A stretch of 64,000 nt of DNA from Opitutaceae bacterium (GTDB lineage: Bacteria > Verrucomicrobiota > Verrucomicrobiia > Opitutales > Opitutaceae): positions 215,858 through 279,857 of the forward strand of contig JAEUHC010000007.1 of the NCBI GenBank assembly GCA_016794785.1, written 5' to 3'. Position 1 is the first letter of the stretch; every line of letters begins with the position of its first letter. The notes beneath the pieces are model-generated. The model was not told the origin of the DNA. It did not search any database and saw nothing but the letters and a program-made list of their open reading frames with translations. Shown here one piece after another: positions 25,013 to 35,109 of this stretch. Position numbers and translations under genes: made by a program.

Positions 25013-26476
25013 ATGCTCCGCCGTTGCCAATTCCTCGCGTGCCTTCTCTTGACCATGGTCTCGGGGTCCTTCGCGGCCCCTGCCAAGACCAACGTCCTCT
25101 TCATCATGGCCGATGATCTACGGCCCGACCTCGCTACCTACGGTGCGCCGGCGATCACGCCCAACCTCGACCGCCTGGCGCGGCGCGCGGTGCAGTTCGA
25201 CCGCGCGTATTGCCAGCAGGCCGTGTGCAATCCCTCGCGCTCGTCGATGCTCACCGGTCTCCGGCCGGACACCCTGCGTGTCTGGAACAACAGCACGCAT
25301 TTCCGGGATCCGAATCCCGATGTCACGACCCTGCCGTTGCATTTCAAGCAGCACGGCTACGACACCCGTTGCGTCGGGAAAATTTTCCACAACTGGCACA
25401 CGAAGGAAAAAGGCGACGCCCGCTCGTGGAGCGCGCCAGAGTTTCTGCACTATGCCTCCCATGGCTACGATGCGCCCCAAGTCACCGGGCCGCTCCCGCC
25501 CAACCTCGCCTCCGGCGGCGGCCGGCTCTACACCGAAGTGCCCCTCACGGAGTGTCGCGACGTGCCCGACGAAGCCTACTACGACGGCCGCGTGGCCGCC
25601 GAGGCCGTGCGCGTGCTCGGCGAGATCAAGGGCCGGCCCTTCTTCCTCGCCGTGGGATTCTGGAAACCGCACGCGTCGTTCAACGCGCCGAAGAAATACT
25701 GGGACCTCTACGACCGCGCGAAGCTTCCCGCGCTCAACCCCGCCCGCGCCGTGGGCGCCCCCGACATCGCGCACCATGACGGACGGGAGATCCTCGGGCT
25801 GCCCGGCCAGCGCATCACCCCCACGCCCGAGCTGATGGCCGAGATGCGCCACGGCTATTTTGCCAACATCTCCTATTTCGACGCCCAACTCGGCAAGGTG
25901 CTCGATGCGCTGGAGCGCAGCGGAGTCGCGGATCGCACCATCATCACGTTTGCCGGCGACCACGGTTACCACCTCGGCGAACACGGCCAGTGGGGCAAGA
26001 CCTCCAATTTCGAGCTCGATGCGCGCGTGCCGATGTTGATCGCAGTGCCCGGCACGCCGCACGCCGGCCGGCGCACCGGCGCGCTCACTGAACTCATCGA
26101 TCTTTTTCCCACGTTGAGCGCGCTCTGCGGCCTGCCGGCGGCTCCGCGGCTCGAGGGCAAGAGCCTTGTGCCGGTGCTGGCCGATCCGGCTGCCACGGTG
26201 AAGCCGGCGGCTTTCACCCAGCATCCGCGGCCCGCCTATTACGATCGGGAGCCGGACAAGCAGCCGCACGCGATGGGCTGCAGCGTGCGCACGGCGCGCG
26301 TGCGCTACACGGAATGGCGTGACTGGAAGACCGGCGCCACCATCGCCCGTGAGCTTTACGAGGACGCCGACGAGCCGGCCGAGACGCACAACCGCATCGA
26401 CGAACCTCGGCTGCAGTCGGCCCAGCGTGAGGCCGCGGCGCTGCTGCGCGCGCAATTCCCGCTCCGCAAAAATTAA
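25013..26476 (+). CDS. Secreted sulfatase, iduronate-2-sulfatase-like
   Basis: 487 aa with a signal peptide (about 1-22). Formylglycine site Cys72 in CNPSRSS, metal residues DD in MADDLRPD, and the iduronate-sulfatase-type segments FLAVGFWKPHASFNAP and GDHGYHLGEHGQWGKTSNFE. Type I sulfatase (S1 family) that removes sulfate esters from glycans, outside the cytoplasm. First of three sulfatase genes in a row with gaps of 27 and 30 bases, so probably one transcript. No formylglycine-generating enzyme is encoded in the window. Confidence 0.93.
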   Translation: MLRRCQFLACLLLTMVSGSFAAPAKTNVLFIMADDLRPDLATYGAPAITPNLDRLARRAVQFDRAYCQQAVCNPSRSSMLTGLRPDTLRVWNNSTHFRDPNPDVTTLPLHFKQHGYDTRCVGKIFHNWHTKEKGDARSWSAPEFLHYASHGYDAPQVTGPLPPNLASGGGRLYTEVPLTECRDVPDEAYYDGRVAAEAVRVLGEIKGRPFFLAVGFWKPHASFNAPKKYWDLYDRAKLPALNPARAVGAPDIAHHDGREILGLPGQRITPTPELMAEMRHGYFANISYFDAQLGKVLDALERSGVADRTIITFAGDHGYHLGEHGQWGKTSNFELDARVPMLIAVPGTPHAGRRTGALTELIDLFPTLSALCGLPAAPRLEGKSLVPVLADPAATVKPAAFTQHPRPAYYDREPDKQPHAMGCSVRTARVRYTEWRDWKTGATIARELYEDADEPAETHNRIDEPRLQSAQREAAALLRAQFPLRKN

Positions 26477-26503
26477 TCCTATCCCATCCTGGGCAATCCT
26501 TCC

Positions 26504-27952
26504 ATGCGCCCCGTTTTCCTCGCCGTCGCGCTAACCCTCTCCGCCTGCGCCGGCTTCGCCGCCGCCCCCTCGCGCCCCAACATCCTTTTCATCCTCGCCG
26601 ACGATCTCGGCTGGGGTGACCTGAGTTGCTACGGCAACCAATTCCTCCGGACGCCCAACTTGGATCGTCTCGCGGCGCAGGGGAAATTGTTCACCAATTT
26701 CTATGTCGCCGCCTCCGTGTGCTCGCCGAGCAGATGCGGGTTCTTCACGTCGAACTACCCCGCGCGCCAGCGCATCCACGGCCACTTCGCGACGCCCGAG
26801 CTCAACACGTCGCGCGGCATGGCGCAGTTCCTCGATCCCAAGGTGCCCAACGTCGCCGCTACGCTGCGCGCCGCGGGTTACGCGACTGCGCATGTCGGGA
26901 AATGGCACCTCGGGAATAATTCCGGCGGCCCGTCCATCGCCGACTACGGTTTCGACTACGTGGGCGCGGGCGAAGGCTCCGCCGGCGCCGGCATCCTCGC
27001 CGGCGATCCGTATTATCGCGCCAAGTCCACCGCGCTCTTCGTCGATCAGTCGCTGGAGTTCATCGACCGTCGCGGCGACAAGCCTTTCTACCTTCAGCTC
27101 TGGACGCTGGTGCCGCACGCGACGCTCAGCCCCACGCCCGAGCAGATCGCGCCCTTCGAACGCTTCAGCAGTCCCGGCATTCCGCACAAGAGCGCCCGCA
27201 CCCTCTACTACGCGACCGTCGCCGATCTCGACACGCAGGTGGGCCGCTTGCTCGACGAACTCGACAAGCGCGGCCTCGCGGAGAACACGGTCGTCTGCTT
27301 CAGCAGCGACAACGGCCCCGAGGAAATCTTCATATCCAACGCCGGCCACAGCGGCGTGGGCTCGCCCGGTCCGTTCCGCGGGCGCAAACGCAGCCTCTAC
27401 GAGGGCGGCGTGCGCGTGCCGTTCATCGTGCGCTGGCCCGCGGGCATCCCCGCGGGCAGGATCGACGACACGTCGGTGATCGGCGGGGTCGATTTCATGC
27501 CGACCGTGCTGAAACTCGCCGGCGTGCCGGCGCCCGCCGGATGGCGCCCCGACGGCGAAGACGTGTCCGACATTCTCCGCGGCGCGCCGCGCGCACGGGC
27601 CAACCCGCTCATGTGGGAGTGGCGCTTCAACATCGCCGGCCACGTCAACAACCGCAGCCCGCAGCTCGCGATCCGCGACGGGGATTGGAAGCTCCTCGTC
27701 AACCCCGACCGCACCCGCGCCGAACTCTACGATCTCCGGCGCGATCCCATGCAGGTGGACAACGTCGCCGCGCAGCACCCCGAGATCGTCGCGCGCCTTT
27801 CCGATCGGGTGATCGCTTGGGCCGCCGAACTCCCGCCCGGCTCGCGCGATCCCGGCGCCGGACTCAACGACTATCCTTGGCCCGGCACCACCGCTCCAGC
27901 CGCCGCACCCTCCGGCGAAGCAGCCAAGAAAAAGACCAAGAAAAAATCCTGA
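26504..27952 (+). CDS. Secreted arylsulfatase-like sulfatase
   Basis: 482 aa with a signal peptide (about 1-21). Formylglycine site Cys73 in CSPSRCG, metal residues ADDLGWGD, GKWHLG and SSDNGPE motifs identify an arylsulfatase A-like S1 sulfatase. A Lys-rich C-terminal tail (KKKTKKKS) follows an Ala/Pro linker. Second gene of the sulfatase group; the exact substrate cannot be read from sequence. Confidence 0.93.
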   Translation: MRPVFLAVALTLSACAGFAAAPSRPNILFILADDLGWGDLSCYGNQFLRTPNLDRLAAQGKLFTNFYVAASVCSPSRCGFFTSNYPARQRIHGHFATPELNTSRGMAQFLDPKVPNVAATLRAAGYATAHVGKWHLGNNSGGPSIADYGFDYVGAGEGSAGAGILAGDPYYRAKSTALFVDQSLEFIDRRGDKPFYLQLWTLVPHATLSPTPEQIAPFERFSSPGIPHKSARTLYYATVADLDTQVGRLLDELDKRGLAENTVVCFSSDNGPEEIFISNAGHSGVGSPGPFRGRKRSLYEGGVRVPFIVRWPAGIPAGRIDDTSVIGGVDFMPTVLKLAGVPAPAGWRPDGEDVSDILRGAPRARANPLMWEWRFNIAGHVNNRSPQLAIRDGDWKLLVNPDRTRAELYDLRRDPMQVDNVAAQHPEIVARLSDRVIAWAAELPPGSRDPGAGLNDYPWPGTTAPAAAPSGEAAKKKTKKKS

Positions 27953-27982
27953 TTCCTTAACATCCGTCTCCTTTGTTTTCCC

Positions 27983-29554
27983 ATGCGCCACATTCTTCTC
28001 ACGCTCGCTATTGTCCTCACCTGTTTCGCCACGGCACGTGCCGCCGACCGCCCCAACATCCTCTTTATTATCTTCGACGACTGGGGCTGGCAGCACGCCG
28101 GTGCCTACGGCTCGACGTGGGTGAAGACGCCGAACTTCGACCGCGTCGCGCGCGAGGGCGTGCTGTTCAAGAATGCCTTCACCTCAAATCCCAAGTGCTC
28201 GCCGTGCCGCGCCTCCATTCTCACCGGCCGCAACACGTGGCAGCTCAAGGAGGCGGTCTCGCACAACGGCTATTTTCCCGCTGGCTTCGAGGTCTATCCC
28301 GACCTGCTCGAAAGGAGCGGCTACTCCGTTGGTCTGACCGGCAAGGGCTGGGGTCCCGGCGATTTTCGGGAGCTGGCCAAGCGCACGCGCAATCCCGCCG
28401 GCCCGTCCTTTGACGAGCACCGCAGCACGCCGCCGGCCTCCGGCATCGGGCGCAATGACTACGGAAAAAATTTCGACGCCTTCCTGGCGCAGAAGGCGAA
28501 GGACAAGCCGTTCTGCTTCTGGATGGGCTTCCAGGAGCCGCATCGCGGCTACGAGCTCAACTCCGGCGTGCGACTCGGCAAGAAGCTGGCCGATGTCACC
28601 GTGCCCCCCTACCTGCCCGACACCGCCCTCGTGCGCGGCGATCTCGCGGACTACGCGATCGAGGTCGAATGGGCGGACGCATTCATTGGCCAGGCACTCG
28701 CGTCGCTTGAGTCGCGCGGTGAATTGGAAAACACGCTCGTGGTCGTCACCTCCGATCACGGCATGCCGTTTCCTTTTGTGAAAGGCCAGATTCACGAGGA
28801 CGGATTCCGCCTGCCCCTCGCGATGCGCTGGGGCAAAAACATCAAACCGGGCCGTGTCGTGGAGGACTTCATCAACGTGCGCGACTTTGCGCCGACGTGG
28901 CTCGAACTCGCCGGCCTCGCGCCTCACCCGCAGATGACAGGGCGCAGCCTGGCCGCGATCCTGCGCTCACCGCAGTCCGGCTGGATCGAAAACCGAGCCG
29001 AGATGCTCGTCGGCAAGGAACGCCATGACCTCGGCCGGCCCCACAACCTCGGCTATCCGGTGCGCGCGTTGCGGACGAAGGATTTTCTCTACGTGCATAA
29101 TTTCCACCCCGACCGCTGGCCCGCGGGCAACCCGGAGAGCGATTTTGGCAACGTCGACGGGAGCCCGACGAAGGAATTCCTCAAGGCCATCGGCGGCCAC
29201 TTCTACGATCTCTCCTTCGGCAAGCGGCAGCCGGACGAACTCTTTGACCTCCGCACCGATCCCGCGGGCGTGAACAACCTCGCGCACGATCTGGCGCACG
29301 CGGGCACGCTTGCGGCGATGCGCGCGCGCATGATGCAGCTGCTCACCGAGGAGCAGGACCCGCGCGCCCTCGGGCAGGCGGCGATCTTCGACACCTACCA
29401 ATATGTCGGCGGCGGGGGCAACAAGAGCTACGCCAACTGGCTCAAGGCGCAGGAAGAAAAGCAAAAGCTCTCCGCGAGCGAAGGCGCGCCCAAGGCCGAC
29501 CCCATGCCGAAAAAAGGCAACCGCAAGCAAGCGACTCCAGTGAAACAGCCGTGA
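27983..29554 (+). CDS. Secreted sulfatase, heparan N-sulfatase-like, with CSPCR active site
   Basis: 523 aa with a signal peptide (about 1-21). Metal residues IFDDWGW, formylglycine site Cys72 in KCSPCRAS and the region VVTSDHGMPFPFVKG, which matches the sulfamidase (SGSH) branch. The canonical C-x-P-S-R box has Cys at the fourth position here (C-S-P-C-R). The C-terminus is lysine-rich and low complexity. Third gene of the sulfatase group. Confidence 0.9.
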   Translation: MRHILLTLAIVLTCFATARAADRPNILFIIFDDWGWQHAGAYGSTWVKTPNFDRVAREGVLFKNAFTSNPKCSPCRASILTGRNTWQLKEAVSHNGYFPAGFEVYPDLLERSGYSVGLTGKGWGPGDFRELAKRTRNPAGPSFDEHRSTPPASGIGRNDYGKNFDAFLAQKAKDKPFCFWMGFQEPHRGYELNSGVRLGKKLADVTVPPYLPDTALVRGDLADYAIEVEWADAFIGQALASLESRGELENTLVVVTSDHGMPFPFVKGQIHEDGFRLPLAMRWGKNIKPGRVVEDFINVRDFAPTWLELAGLAPHPQMTGRSLAAILRSPQSGWIENRAEMLVGKERHDLGRPHNLGYPVRALRTKDFLYVHNFHPDRWPAGNPESDFGNVDGSPTKEFLKAIGGHFYDLSFGKRQPDELFDLRTDPAGVNNLAHDLAHAGTLAAMRARMMQLLTEEQDPRALGQAAIFDTYQYVGGGGNKSYANWLKAQEEKQKLSASEGAPKADPMPKKGNRKQATPVKQP

Positions 29555-29614
29555 GCGGGTGGGCCCCAAGGCCAAAGGGAAAGAAATGCGCGGCGTGAAA
29601 TATGGCGGGCAGGG

Positions 29615-29669
29615 GCAGCAGCCGAGCCGGCGGCTGAGAAAATCCTTTCCGTCTTCGTCGGGCTGCTGC
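29615..29669. repeat. 9-bp inverted repeat between convergent genes
   Basis: GCAGCAGCC (29615-29623) and GGCTGCTGC (29661-29669) flank 37 bases between the convergent sulfatase and propeller genes. It may help end transcription; there is no T-run. Confidence 0.35.
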
Positions 29670-29692
29670 GCCTCGAACGAGCGCAGCCGGGC

Positions 29693-30730
29693 CTAGGCGC
29701 CCGTTTTTTCCAGTTTCACCAGCCGCCCATAGGCCACCCACTCGGCGACGAAGATGCTGCCGTCTTGGTCGAACGCGGCGTCGTGGGGGCAGACAAACTT
29801 GCCGGGCGTGAAGTGGTCGCTCGTCTTCGTGCGGAGGGTGCGGACTTCGGTCTTCGTCGTCCACCCGTCGCCCAGATTGGCCACCGTCTGGTAGTTCTCG
29901 TCGACGAGCGTCACGCGCGCATCAAGGTCCGGGATCACGGCGAGTTTGCCCTGCTGATCAAAGTGGCGGGGCGAGCGGACGGGCGTGGGAAGGAACCGCC
30001 GGTGGCTTCCATCGAGATTGAGCGCCTGCAGTCGGCCGGGCTTTTCGCCTTTGGGATCATTTTCGCCGATGACAAGCAGCGGCTCCGGGCCGCGCCGATC
30101 GACAAACAGGCCGTGCGGGTGCTGCGTGCGGCCGGCCTCCTCGCCGGGGCCGCCAAACGTGCGGACGTAGCGGCCGTCGCGCGTGTAGTGATGAACGAAG
30201 TAGGAGCCGTAGCCGTCGGCTAGGTAAACGTCGCCGTTGGGCGCCACGGCGACATTGGAGGGGCGGTATTTGAGATCGGGCTTGTCCTTATACCAGTCGG
30301 GTTTCGCGACGTGCCAGAGCACGCGTCCGTCAAGCGTCATCTTGAACAAGCCCTGCTGAAGATCGGTGACGTAGAGGACTTCACGGCCATCCTCGACGAC
30401 GAGGTCGAAGCCGTGCGCCCCGCCGAAGAACTGCTCGCCCCAAGAGCGGACAAAATTGCCGTCGGCATCGAACACCACGACACAGTCCTTGCTGGGCGAT
30501 TCCTTGCGCGAGGTGTGGAAGACATGCACGTGCCGGCTGCGATCTACCACGACGCCGTGCGTGAGGCCCCATTGAATCTGCGGGGGCAGCTTGGCCCAGC
30601 GATCGTTGAAGCGGTAGCGATAGCGGCCGTCGCCGATCACGACGGGATCGGGTGCGTCGGCGGCTGCAAGACGCGGCGCGATTGTGATGGTGGCAAGCGT
30701 GGCGAGAAACCCGCGGCGAGTGGTGGCCAT
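29693..30730 (-). CDS. Tat-exported NHL/six-bladed propeller protein
   Basis: 345 aa from ATG 30730 (a TTG at 30742 is also in frame). The N-terminus TTRRGFLAT followed by a hydrophobic stretch is a twin-arginine signal. The rest has NHL-type blades such as NVAVAPNGDVYLADGYGSYFVHHY and HPHGLFVDRRG, resembling the lyase-like propeller of peptidyl-amidating enzymes. Common in Verrucomicrobiota and Planctomycetes as secreted proteins of unproven function. Convergent with the sulfatase genes. Confidence 0.85.
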   Translation of the reverse strand: MATTRRGFLATLATITIAPRLAAADAPDPVVIGDGRYRYRFNDRWAKLPPQIQWGLTHGVVVDRSRHVHVFHTSRKESPSKDCVVVFDADGNFVRSWGEQFFGGAHGFDLVVEDGREVLYVTDLQQGLFKMTLDGRVLWHVAKPDWYKDKPDLKYRPSNVAVAPNGDVYLADGYGSYFVHHYTRDGRYVRTFGGPGEEAGRTQHPHGLFVDRRGPEPLLVIGENDPKGEKPGRLQALNLDGSHRRFLPTPVRSPRHFDQQGKLAVIPDLDARVTLVDENYQTVANLGDGWTTKTEVRTLRTKTSDHFTPGKFVCPHDAAFDQDGSIFVAEWVAYGRLVKLEKTGA

Positions 30731-30785
30731 GGATTGGTTCAATGGAGCTGAGGCCTCGAGATGTCGAGCGGGCTAGGGGCAGAGC

Positions 30786-33434
30786 TCAAAGGGCAGCGAC
30801 AGTATCGAAACGCACGACTGCGCGCTGCTGGGCGCGCGACTCGGCGAGCGGCACGGCGAAGCGCACCTCCCAATCATCGAGCCCAGCGGGATCGACGAGC
30901 ACCTGCGCGACGTCCCACTCAGGATCGGTGGGCTCGTGCAGCCAGTGGGTGTGGGCGGCGGCGCGGCCCGCGGGGTCGAGGCGGAAGCGGGTGCGGGCGT
31001 CGAAGTAGGGCGCAAAGGCGGCCTCGATACGCTTGGCCTCGGGCGAGAGCGGCGCGCCTTCCGCCGCGCTGCCGGCCTCGCCGGTCGCGAGCCGCGAGGC
31101 AGCGCTCTCCCAGTCCCGTGCGGCCACGTCCTGCAGGAAACCGAAGATCGTCGTCCGCACGAGGCGCCGGAACGCCGCTTCGTCGCGCGTGAGGTCGTAG
31201 CTTGAAGGGCGCGCGGGTTTGACGTCAGCGTCGGTTGTCGTGATGGCGAGGTCGGGATTCTTCAGGCGCTCCCATTCCTCAAGCAGGCTGGAGTCGATGC
31301 CGCGGATGAGTTCGCGAAAATAATCCTCCATCTCGATCACGGCCTCGGTCTTGGCGGCGGCGGGGACCGTCTGCGCGAGCACCTTCCAGACCTGCGAGAG
31401 GTGGCGGAGCAGCAGGCCCTCGACGCGCTGCAGGCCATACTCGCGGATATAGTCGGCGAAGCTGAGGTAGCGCTCGAACATCTCGCGCGCGACCGACTTG
31501 GGTCGGACGTGCTCCTGCTCCACCCACGGGTGCGCGGCGGCGAAGACCTTGAAGGTATCGTAGAGAAACTCGCGCAGGGGCTTCGGGTGCTCGATCTGTT
31601 CCAGCTTCTCCATACGCTCCGCATACTCGATGCCGGCGGCGCGCATTTCCTCCATCTTCGCGGTCTTCAGTTTGTCCACTTGCCGGCGTAGAATCGCGTC
31701 CGGGTCCTCGACGATGGCTTCGCAGAGCGTGAGCACGTCGAACGGATAATCGGGCGACTCGCGGTTGAGCAGTGGCAGCGTGTCGATCAGGTAGAGCGAG
31801 AGCGCCTGATGCAGGGAGAAATCGTCCTGCAGCTCGATGTTGACGCGGAGTTTTCGCCGTAGGGGCGCAGTCTCGCTGTAGCCGCGAGCGCCAGCGAGTG
31901 GAGGTTCGTCGGCTCGCTGGCGCTCGCCGCTACGAGGCAGGATCTCCACGATCTTGCGCTCGACGAGCGCGCGGAACAGCTGCCAGGCGCGTTTGCGGTG
32001 GGCACGCTTGCGGTGCTCGGTCTCGTGACAATCGCGGATGAGCTGTTGCAACGCGCGGCAGCCATCGCCGTCGCGGCCGAGCATGAGGAGGAGCATGCCG
32101 TGCGTGACTTCGAAGCGCGATTGCAGCTCCTCCGGCGGTGCCGTGCGCAGGCGCTCGAACGTCTTGGCGTCCCAGCCCACCGAGCCCTCGGGGGCGCTTT
32201 GCTTCACGAGTTTCTTTTTCTTCGAGGGATCGCGCGCGGCTTTCTCCTCGGCGCGCTTGTTCTCAATCATGTGCTCGGGCGCCTGGATGACGACGTAGCC
32301 CTTGTCGTCGTAGCCCTTGCGGCCGGCGCGGCCGGAGATCTGGCGGAAATCGCGCACGCTCAGGATCGCGGCTTTCTTGCCGTCGTATTTCCAGAGCTGC
32401 GTGAAGACGACCGTCCGGATGGGGACGTTGATGCCGACGCCGAGGGTGTCGGTGCCGCAGATAACCTTGAGCAGGCCCTTCTGCGCGAGTTGCTCGACGA
32501 GGATGCGGTATTTCGGGAGCAGGCCGGCGTGATGGACGCCGATGCCGTGACGCAACCAGCGGCGCATCTCCTTGCCGTAGGGACTGGTGAAGCGCGCGCG
32601 CTCCAGCTCGGTTTGCAGCGCGGCCTTTTCCTCCTTGGAGCAGACGGTGAGGCTCATCAGTGCCTGCGCCGCCTCGCTCGCCGCGCGCTGCGTGAAATGC
32701 ACGAGGTAGATCGGCGCGCGCTTGAGCGTGAGCAGATCCGCGATGCGCTCGGTGAGCGGCACCTCGGAATACTCGAACTCCAGCGGCACCGGCCGCCGGT
32801 CGCTCCGCACGGTGATGCTCGGCGCGCCGGTGACGCGCGTCATCTCTCGCTCGAAAAAGTCCGTCGCGCCGAGCGTGGCCGACATCAGCAGGAAACGCGC
32901 GCGCGGCATCGTGAGGAGCGGCACCTGCCACGCCGTGCCGCGTTCGGCGTCCGAGTAGTAATGAAACTCGTCCATGATCACCGCGCGGATGTCGCTCTCG
33001 GCGCCGCGGTGCAGCGCGATGTTGGCGAGGATCTCGGCGGTGCAGCAGAGGACGGGTGCCTGCGGGTTCACGCTGGCATCGCCCGTCATCATGCCGACGT
33101 TTTCGGGCCCGAAGTCGCGGCAGAGCGAGAGGAATTTTTCGTTCACCAGCGCCTTGATCGGGCAGGTGTAAACGGAGCGCTCGCCCGCGCACAGGGCCTT
33201 GAAGTGAAACGCTGCCGCGACGAGGGACTTCCCGGAGCCCGTGGGCGTGTTGAGGACGACGTTGCGGCCGGCGAAGAGTTCGAGGATCGCCTCCTCCTGC
33301 TCGGCGTAGAGTTCGAGCCCGCGGCCGGCGATGGCGGTGAGGAAGCGCTCGAGCACCGCGTCGGTATCCGGCGTCGTGCCGCCCGCAGCGCGAAATGGCG
33401 CGAGCGGGGCGGTGGGCGGCAGCGGTGCGGTCAT
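30786..33434 (-). CDS. Ski2-like DEAD/DEAH helicase with DUF3516-like C-terminus, containing a REP-derived insert
   Basis: 882 aa. Walker [10 protein letters not shown] (63-70), DEFH box at 155-158, SATLG motif III and [12 protein letters not shown] motif VI define a superfamily 2 RNA/DNA helicase of the Ski2-like group. The long C-terminal part fits DUF3516-type helicases. Residues about 501-526 ([12 protein letters not shown]... to ...ETAPLR) are encoded by a palindromic REP-like element (31857-31933) that keeps the frame open. They separate VEILP from [12 protein letters not shown], so this looks like an insertion at a domain boundary. Probably still functional; role in RNA turnover is inferred. 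Confidence 0.9.
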   Translation of the reverse strand: MTAPLPPTAPLAPFRAAGGTTPDTDAVLERFLTAIAGRGLELYAEQEEAILELFAGRNVVLNTPTGSGKSLVAAAFHFKALCAGERSVYTCPIKALVNEKFLSLCRDFGPENVGMMTGDASVNPQAPVLCCTAEILANIALHRGAESDIRAVIMDEFHYYSDAERGTAWQVPLLTMPRARFLLMSATLGATDFFEREMTRVTGAPSITVRSDRRPVPLEFEYSEVPLTERIADLLTLKRAPIYLVHFTQRAASEAAQALMSLTVCSKEEKAALQTELERARFTSPYGKEMRRWLRHGIGVHHAGLLPKYRILVEQLAQKGLLKVICGTDTLGVGINVPIRTVVFTQLWKYDGKKAAILSVRDFRQISGRAGRKGYDDKGYVVIQAPEHMIENKRAEEKAARDPSKKKKLVKQSAPEGSVGWDAKTFERLRTAPPEELQSRFEVTHGMLLLMLGRDGDGCRALQQLIRDCHETEHRKRAHRKRAWQLFRALVERKIVEILPRSGERQRADEPPLAGARGYSETAPLRRKLRVNIELQDDFSLHQALSLYLIDTLPLLNRESPDYPFDVLTLCEAIVEDPDAILRRQVDKLKTAKMEEMRAAGIEYAERMEKLEQIEHPKPLREFLYDTFKVFAAAHPWVEQEHVRPKSVAREMFERYLSFADYIREYGLQRVEGLLLRHLSQVWKVLAQTVPAAAKTEAVIEMEDYFRELIRGIDSSLLEEWERLKNPDLAITTTDADVKPARPSSYDLTRDEAAFRRLVRTTIFGFLQDVAARDWESAASRLATGEAGSAAEGAPLSPEAKRIEAAFAPYFDARTRFRLDPAGRAAAHTHWLHEPTDPEWDVAQVLVDPAGLDDWEVRFAVPLAESRAQQRAVVRFDTVAAL
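31857..31933. repeat. Composite REP/BIME-like palindrome inside the helicase coding sequence
   Basis: A truncated copy of the GTAGGGGCGCAGTC-type element (31857-31877) runs into a 21-bp inverted repeat (31878-31898 and 31913-31933, one mismatch, 14-base loop) with GTAGC at one end and GCTAC at the other. The same inverted repeat occurs at 43675-43733, the half element at 63951, and the full first element at 40691-40765. It is read in frame as helicase residues 501-526. Confidence 0.85.
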
Positions 33435-33524
33435 CCGCTACAAGGGCGGGACGGCGCGGCGAGAGTCAATGCGCGGGATGGAGAGATTCCGCTGTGGGAT
33501 TTCGACCGCGATTGAGTGGAGAAC

Positions 33525-34955
33525 TCACGGCTGCCCCATGTTGTTTCGCCCGCGACCACCGCCATGACGTGAGGGTGAGCCTTCGGGGCGTGCCGGAGGA
33601 GGTGAGACGTTGGCAGCAGGAGCAGTAACGGTTGCCGGGGCCGCGTTCACGGTGCTCGGCGGTGGCGAAGGTGGGGTCGAGCGGGGGGGATGGCGCTGGA
33701 AGGACGGTGGCGTCTGCACGTTGCCCGTAGGCGCAGGTGCGGTCGGGGCAGGGCGGCTGAATTGGCGATAGGATGTGGACGGAGCTGCGATGGCACTCGC
33801 TCCTGATCCGGCGGGCGCGGGTGCTTGCACCACGGTTGGAGGGATGGTGCGGCCGGGCTGACCGCGTTCGCGGTATTCGTGGGAGCGAGCGGGCGCGGCC
33901 GGGCGGGTGGACGGCGGCACGGTCGGGGCGAGGGCGGGGAGGTTGGGCAGTGGCGGCGCCACCACGGTGGGGGGCGAAATCCGCGACCGCGCGGACTCGG
34001 GTCGGGGTTGGCGAGTGACTGCGTTCGGGCTCGGTTCGCTGGGGCGGGGCGCGGAAGGGCTGAGATGCACCGGGCGGACGGGCAGGCCGGCGCGATGCTC
34101 GATCCGGGCGAAGGGCTGGGGCTGGACCACAGCCGGTTTCGAGCGCGGGGCAGCATTGTAGTTCGCGCGCACGACCTGCGGCGACGGGCGCCAACTGCGC
34201 ACGTCGGGCGTGCGGGCATAGGCGGCGCCGATGGGCGGTGCGGTGACGAGGGGGCGCGTCCAGTTATGGCCAGCCCAGTGACGATGGCGATTGCCGACCC
34301 AGATGGTGTGGCGACGCCAGTCGCATTCAAAGGCGAGCCACGAGCCCACGGCCACTCCGGCCCCAAACGTGAAAAACGGCCGCGGGTAAGCGTAGTCGTA
34401 ATGCGAGCGCGACACGAACACGACCTCGGGCTGGTAGTAGGGCACGTAGATCACGTCGGGCTGCGCGGGCACGATGCGAATCACGTCGGCCTCGGCGATG
34501 ACCTGCTGCTGCGGCGTGTCGGTCAGGGTGCCGGCGGCGCGGGCCTGGGCGCGGAGGCGTTGCATGGCCTGCATTGTCTCGGCGGGTTGCTCGGCGAAGG
34601 CTTCGCCGACCTGCTTGGTCCAGGCGAGATTCTCGTCCATCCAGACGAGCACGGCGGGATAATTTGTCAGCGACTTCACGCTTTCGTCCCACGCGCGATG
34701 CTCAATCTGCGAACGGTCATTGGGATTGTCGCGGACGTGGCGCGCGGCGAGCACGACATCGGCCGGGACCGTGGCCGCGGGCAGAATGATGGCGATCAGC
34801 GCGTCAGGGTAGAGTGCAATGGGGGCGAGGAGCTTTTCGAGTTCCTCGGGCGAACGGCGCGCGGCCATCGCCGAGGCGGCCGTCGCGGTGTCCTGGGCAC
34901 CGCCCAACCCTGCGGTGAGTGTGATCAGGACGAGCAAGGCGCAGAGTGTTTTCAT
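33525..34955 (-). CDS. DUF3300 family secreted protein with Pro-rich tail
   Basis: 476 aa. Signal peptide (about 1-20), then the DUF3300 signature: LEKLLAPIALYPDALIAIIL, ARHVRDNP and VIYVPYYQPEVVF up to about residue 230. The remainder is Pro/Ala/Ser-rich low complexity ending in a Gly/Arg-rich tail, with no fold recognised. Function unknown. It lies on the same strand as the helicase, 90 bases before its start. Confidence 0.88.
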   Translation of the reverse strand: MKTLCALLVLITLTAGLGGAQDTATAASAMAARRSPEELEKLLAPIALYPDALIAIILPAATVPADVVLAARHVRDNPNDRSQIEHRAWDESVKSLTNYPAVLVWMDENLAWTKQVGEAFAEQPAETMQAMQRLRAQARAAGTLTDTPQQQVIAEADVIRIVPAQPDVIYVPYYQPEVVFVSRSHYDYAYPRPFFTFGAGVAVGSWLAFECDWRRHTIWVGNRHRHWAGHNWTRPLVTAPPIGAAYARTPDVRSWRPSPQVVRANYNAAPRSKPAVVQPQPFARIEHRAGLPVRPVHLSPSAPRPSEPSPNAVTRQPRPESARSRISPPTVVAPPLPNLPALAPTVPPSTRPAAPARSHEYRERGQPGRTIPPTVVQAPAPAGSGASAIAAPSTSYRQFSRPAPTAPAPTGNVQTPPSFQRHPPRSTPPSPPPSTVNAAPATVTAPAANVSPPPARPEGSPSRHGGGRGRNNMGQP

Positions 34956-35083
34956 GGGAGGGAAGGGGAACAGCTGACTCCGACGGCCGACAGCATAGCG
35001 CTATTCAACTTTCTGCGAAGGGCAACCCAGGCGGTGGCGGCGCGCGTCTCCACCAGTCGGTTCAGCACGTCCACTCAAATCTC

Positions 35084-35108
35084 GGCGGGCAGGGACGCCC
35101 ACCGCTAC
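35084..35108 (-). repeat. GTAG-type REP-like palindrome at the 3' end of the NIPSNAP gene
   Basis: On the minus strand it reads GTAG, CG, then GGTGGGC-gtccct-GCCCGCC, a 7-bp stem with one G-T pair. It begins one base beyond the stop codon (35110) of the NIPSNAP gene. Confidence 0.6.
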
Positions 35109-35109
35109 G

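Noticed and set aside
25118..28096. Long minus-strand frames opposite the three sulfatases
   Set aside because: All three sulfatases have signal peptides and formylglycine boxes on the plus strand; the antisense products have none.
31998..33515. 505-codon plus-strand frame opposite the helicase
   Set aside because: Antisense shadow of the helicase motifs; no start context or domain.
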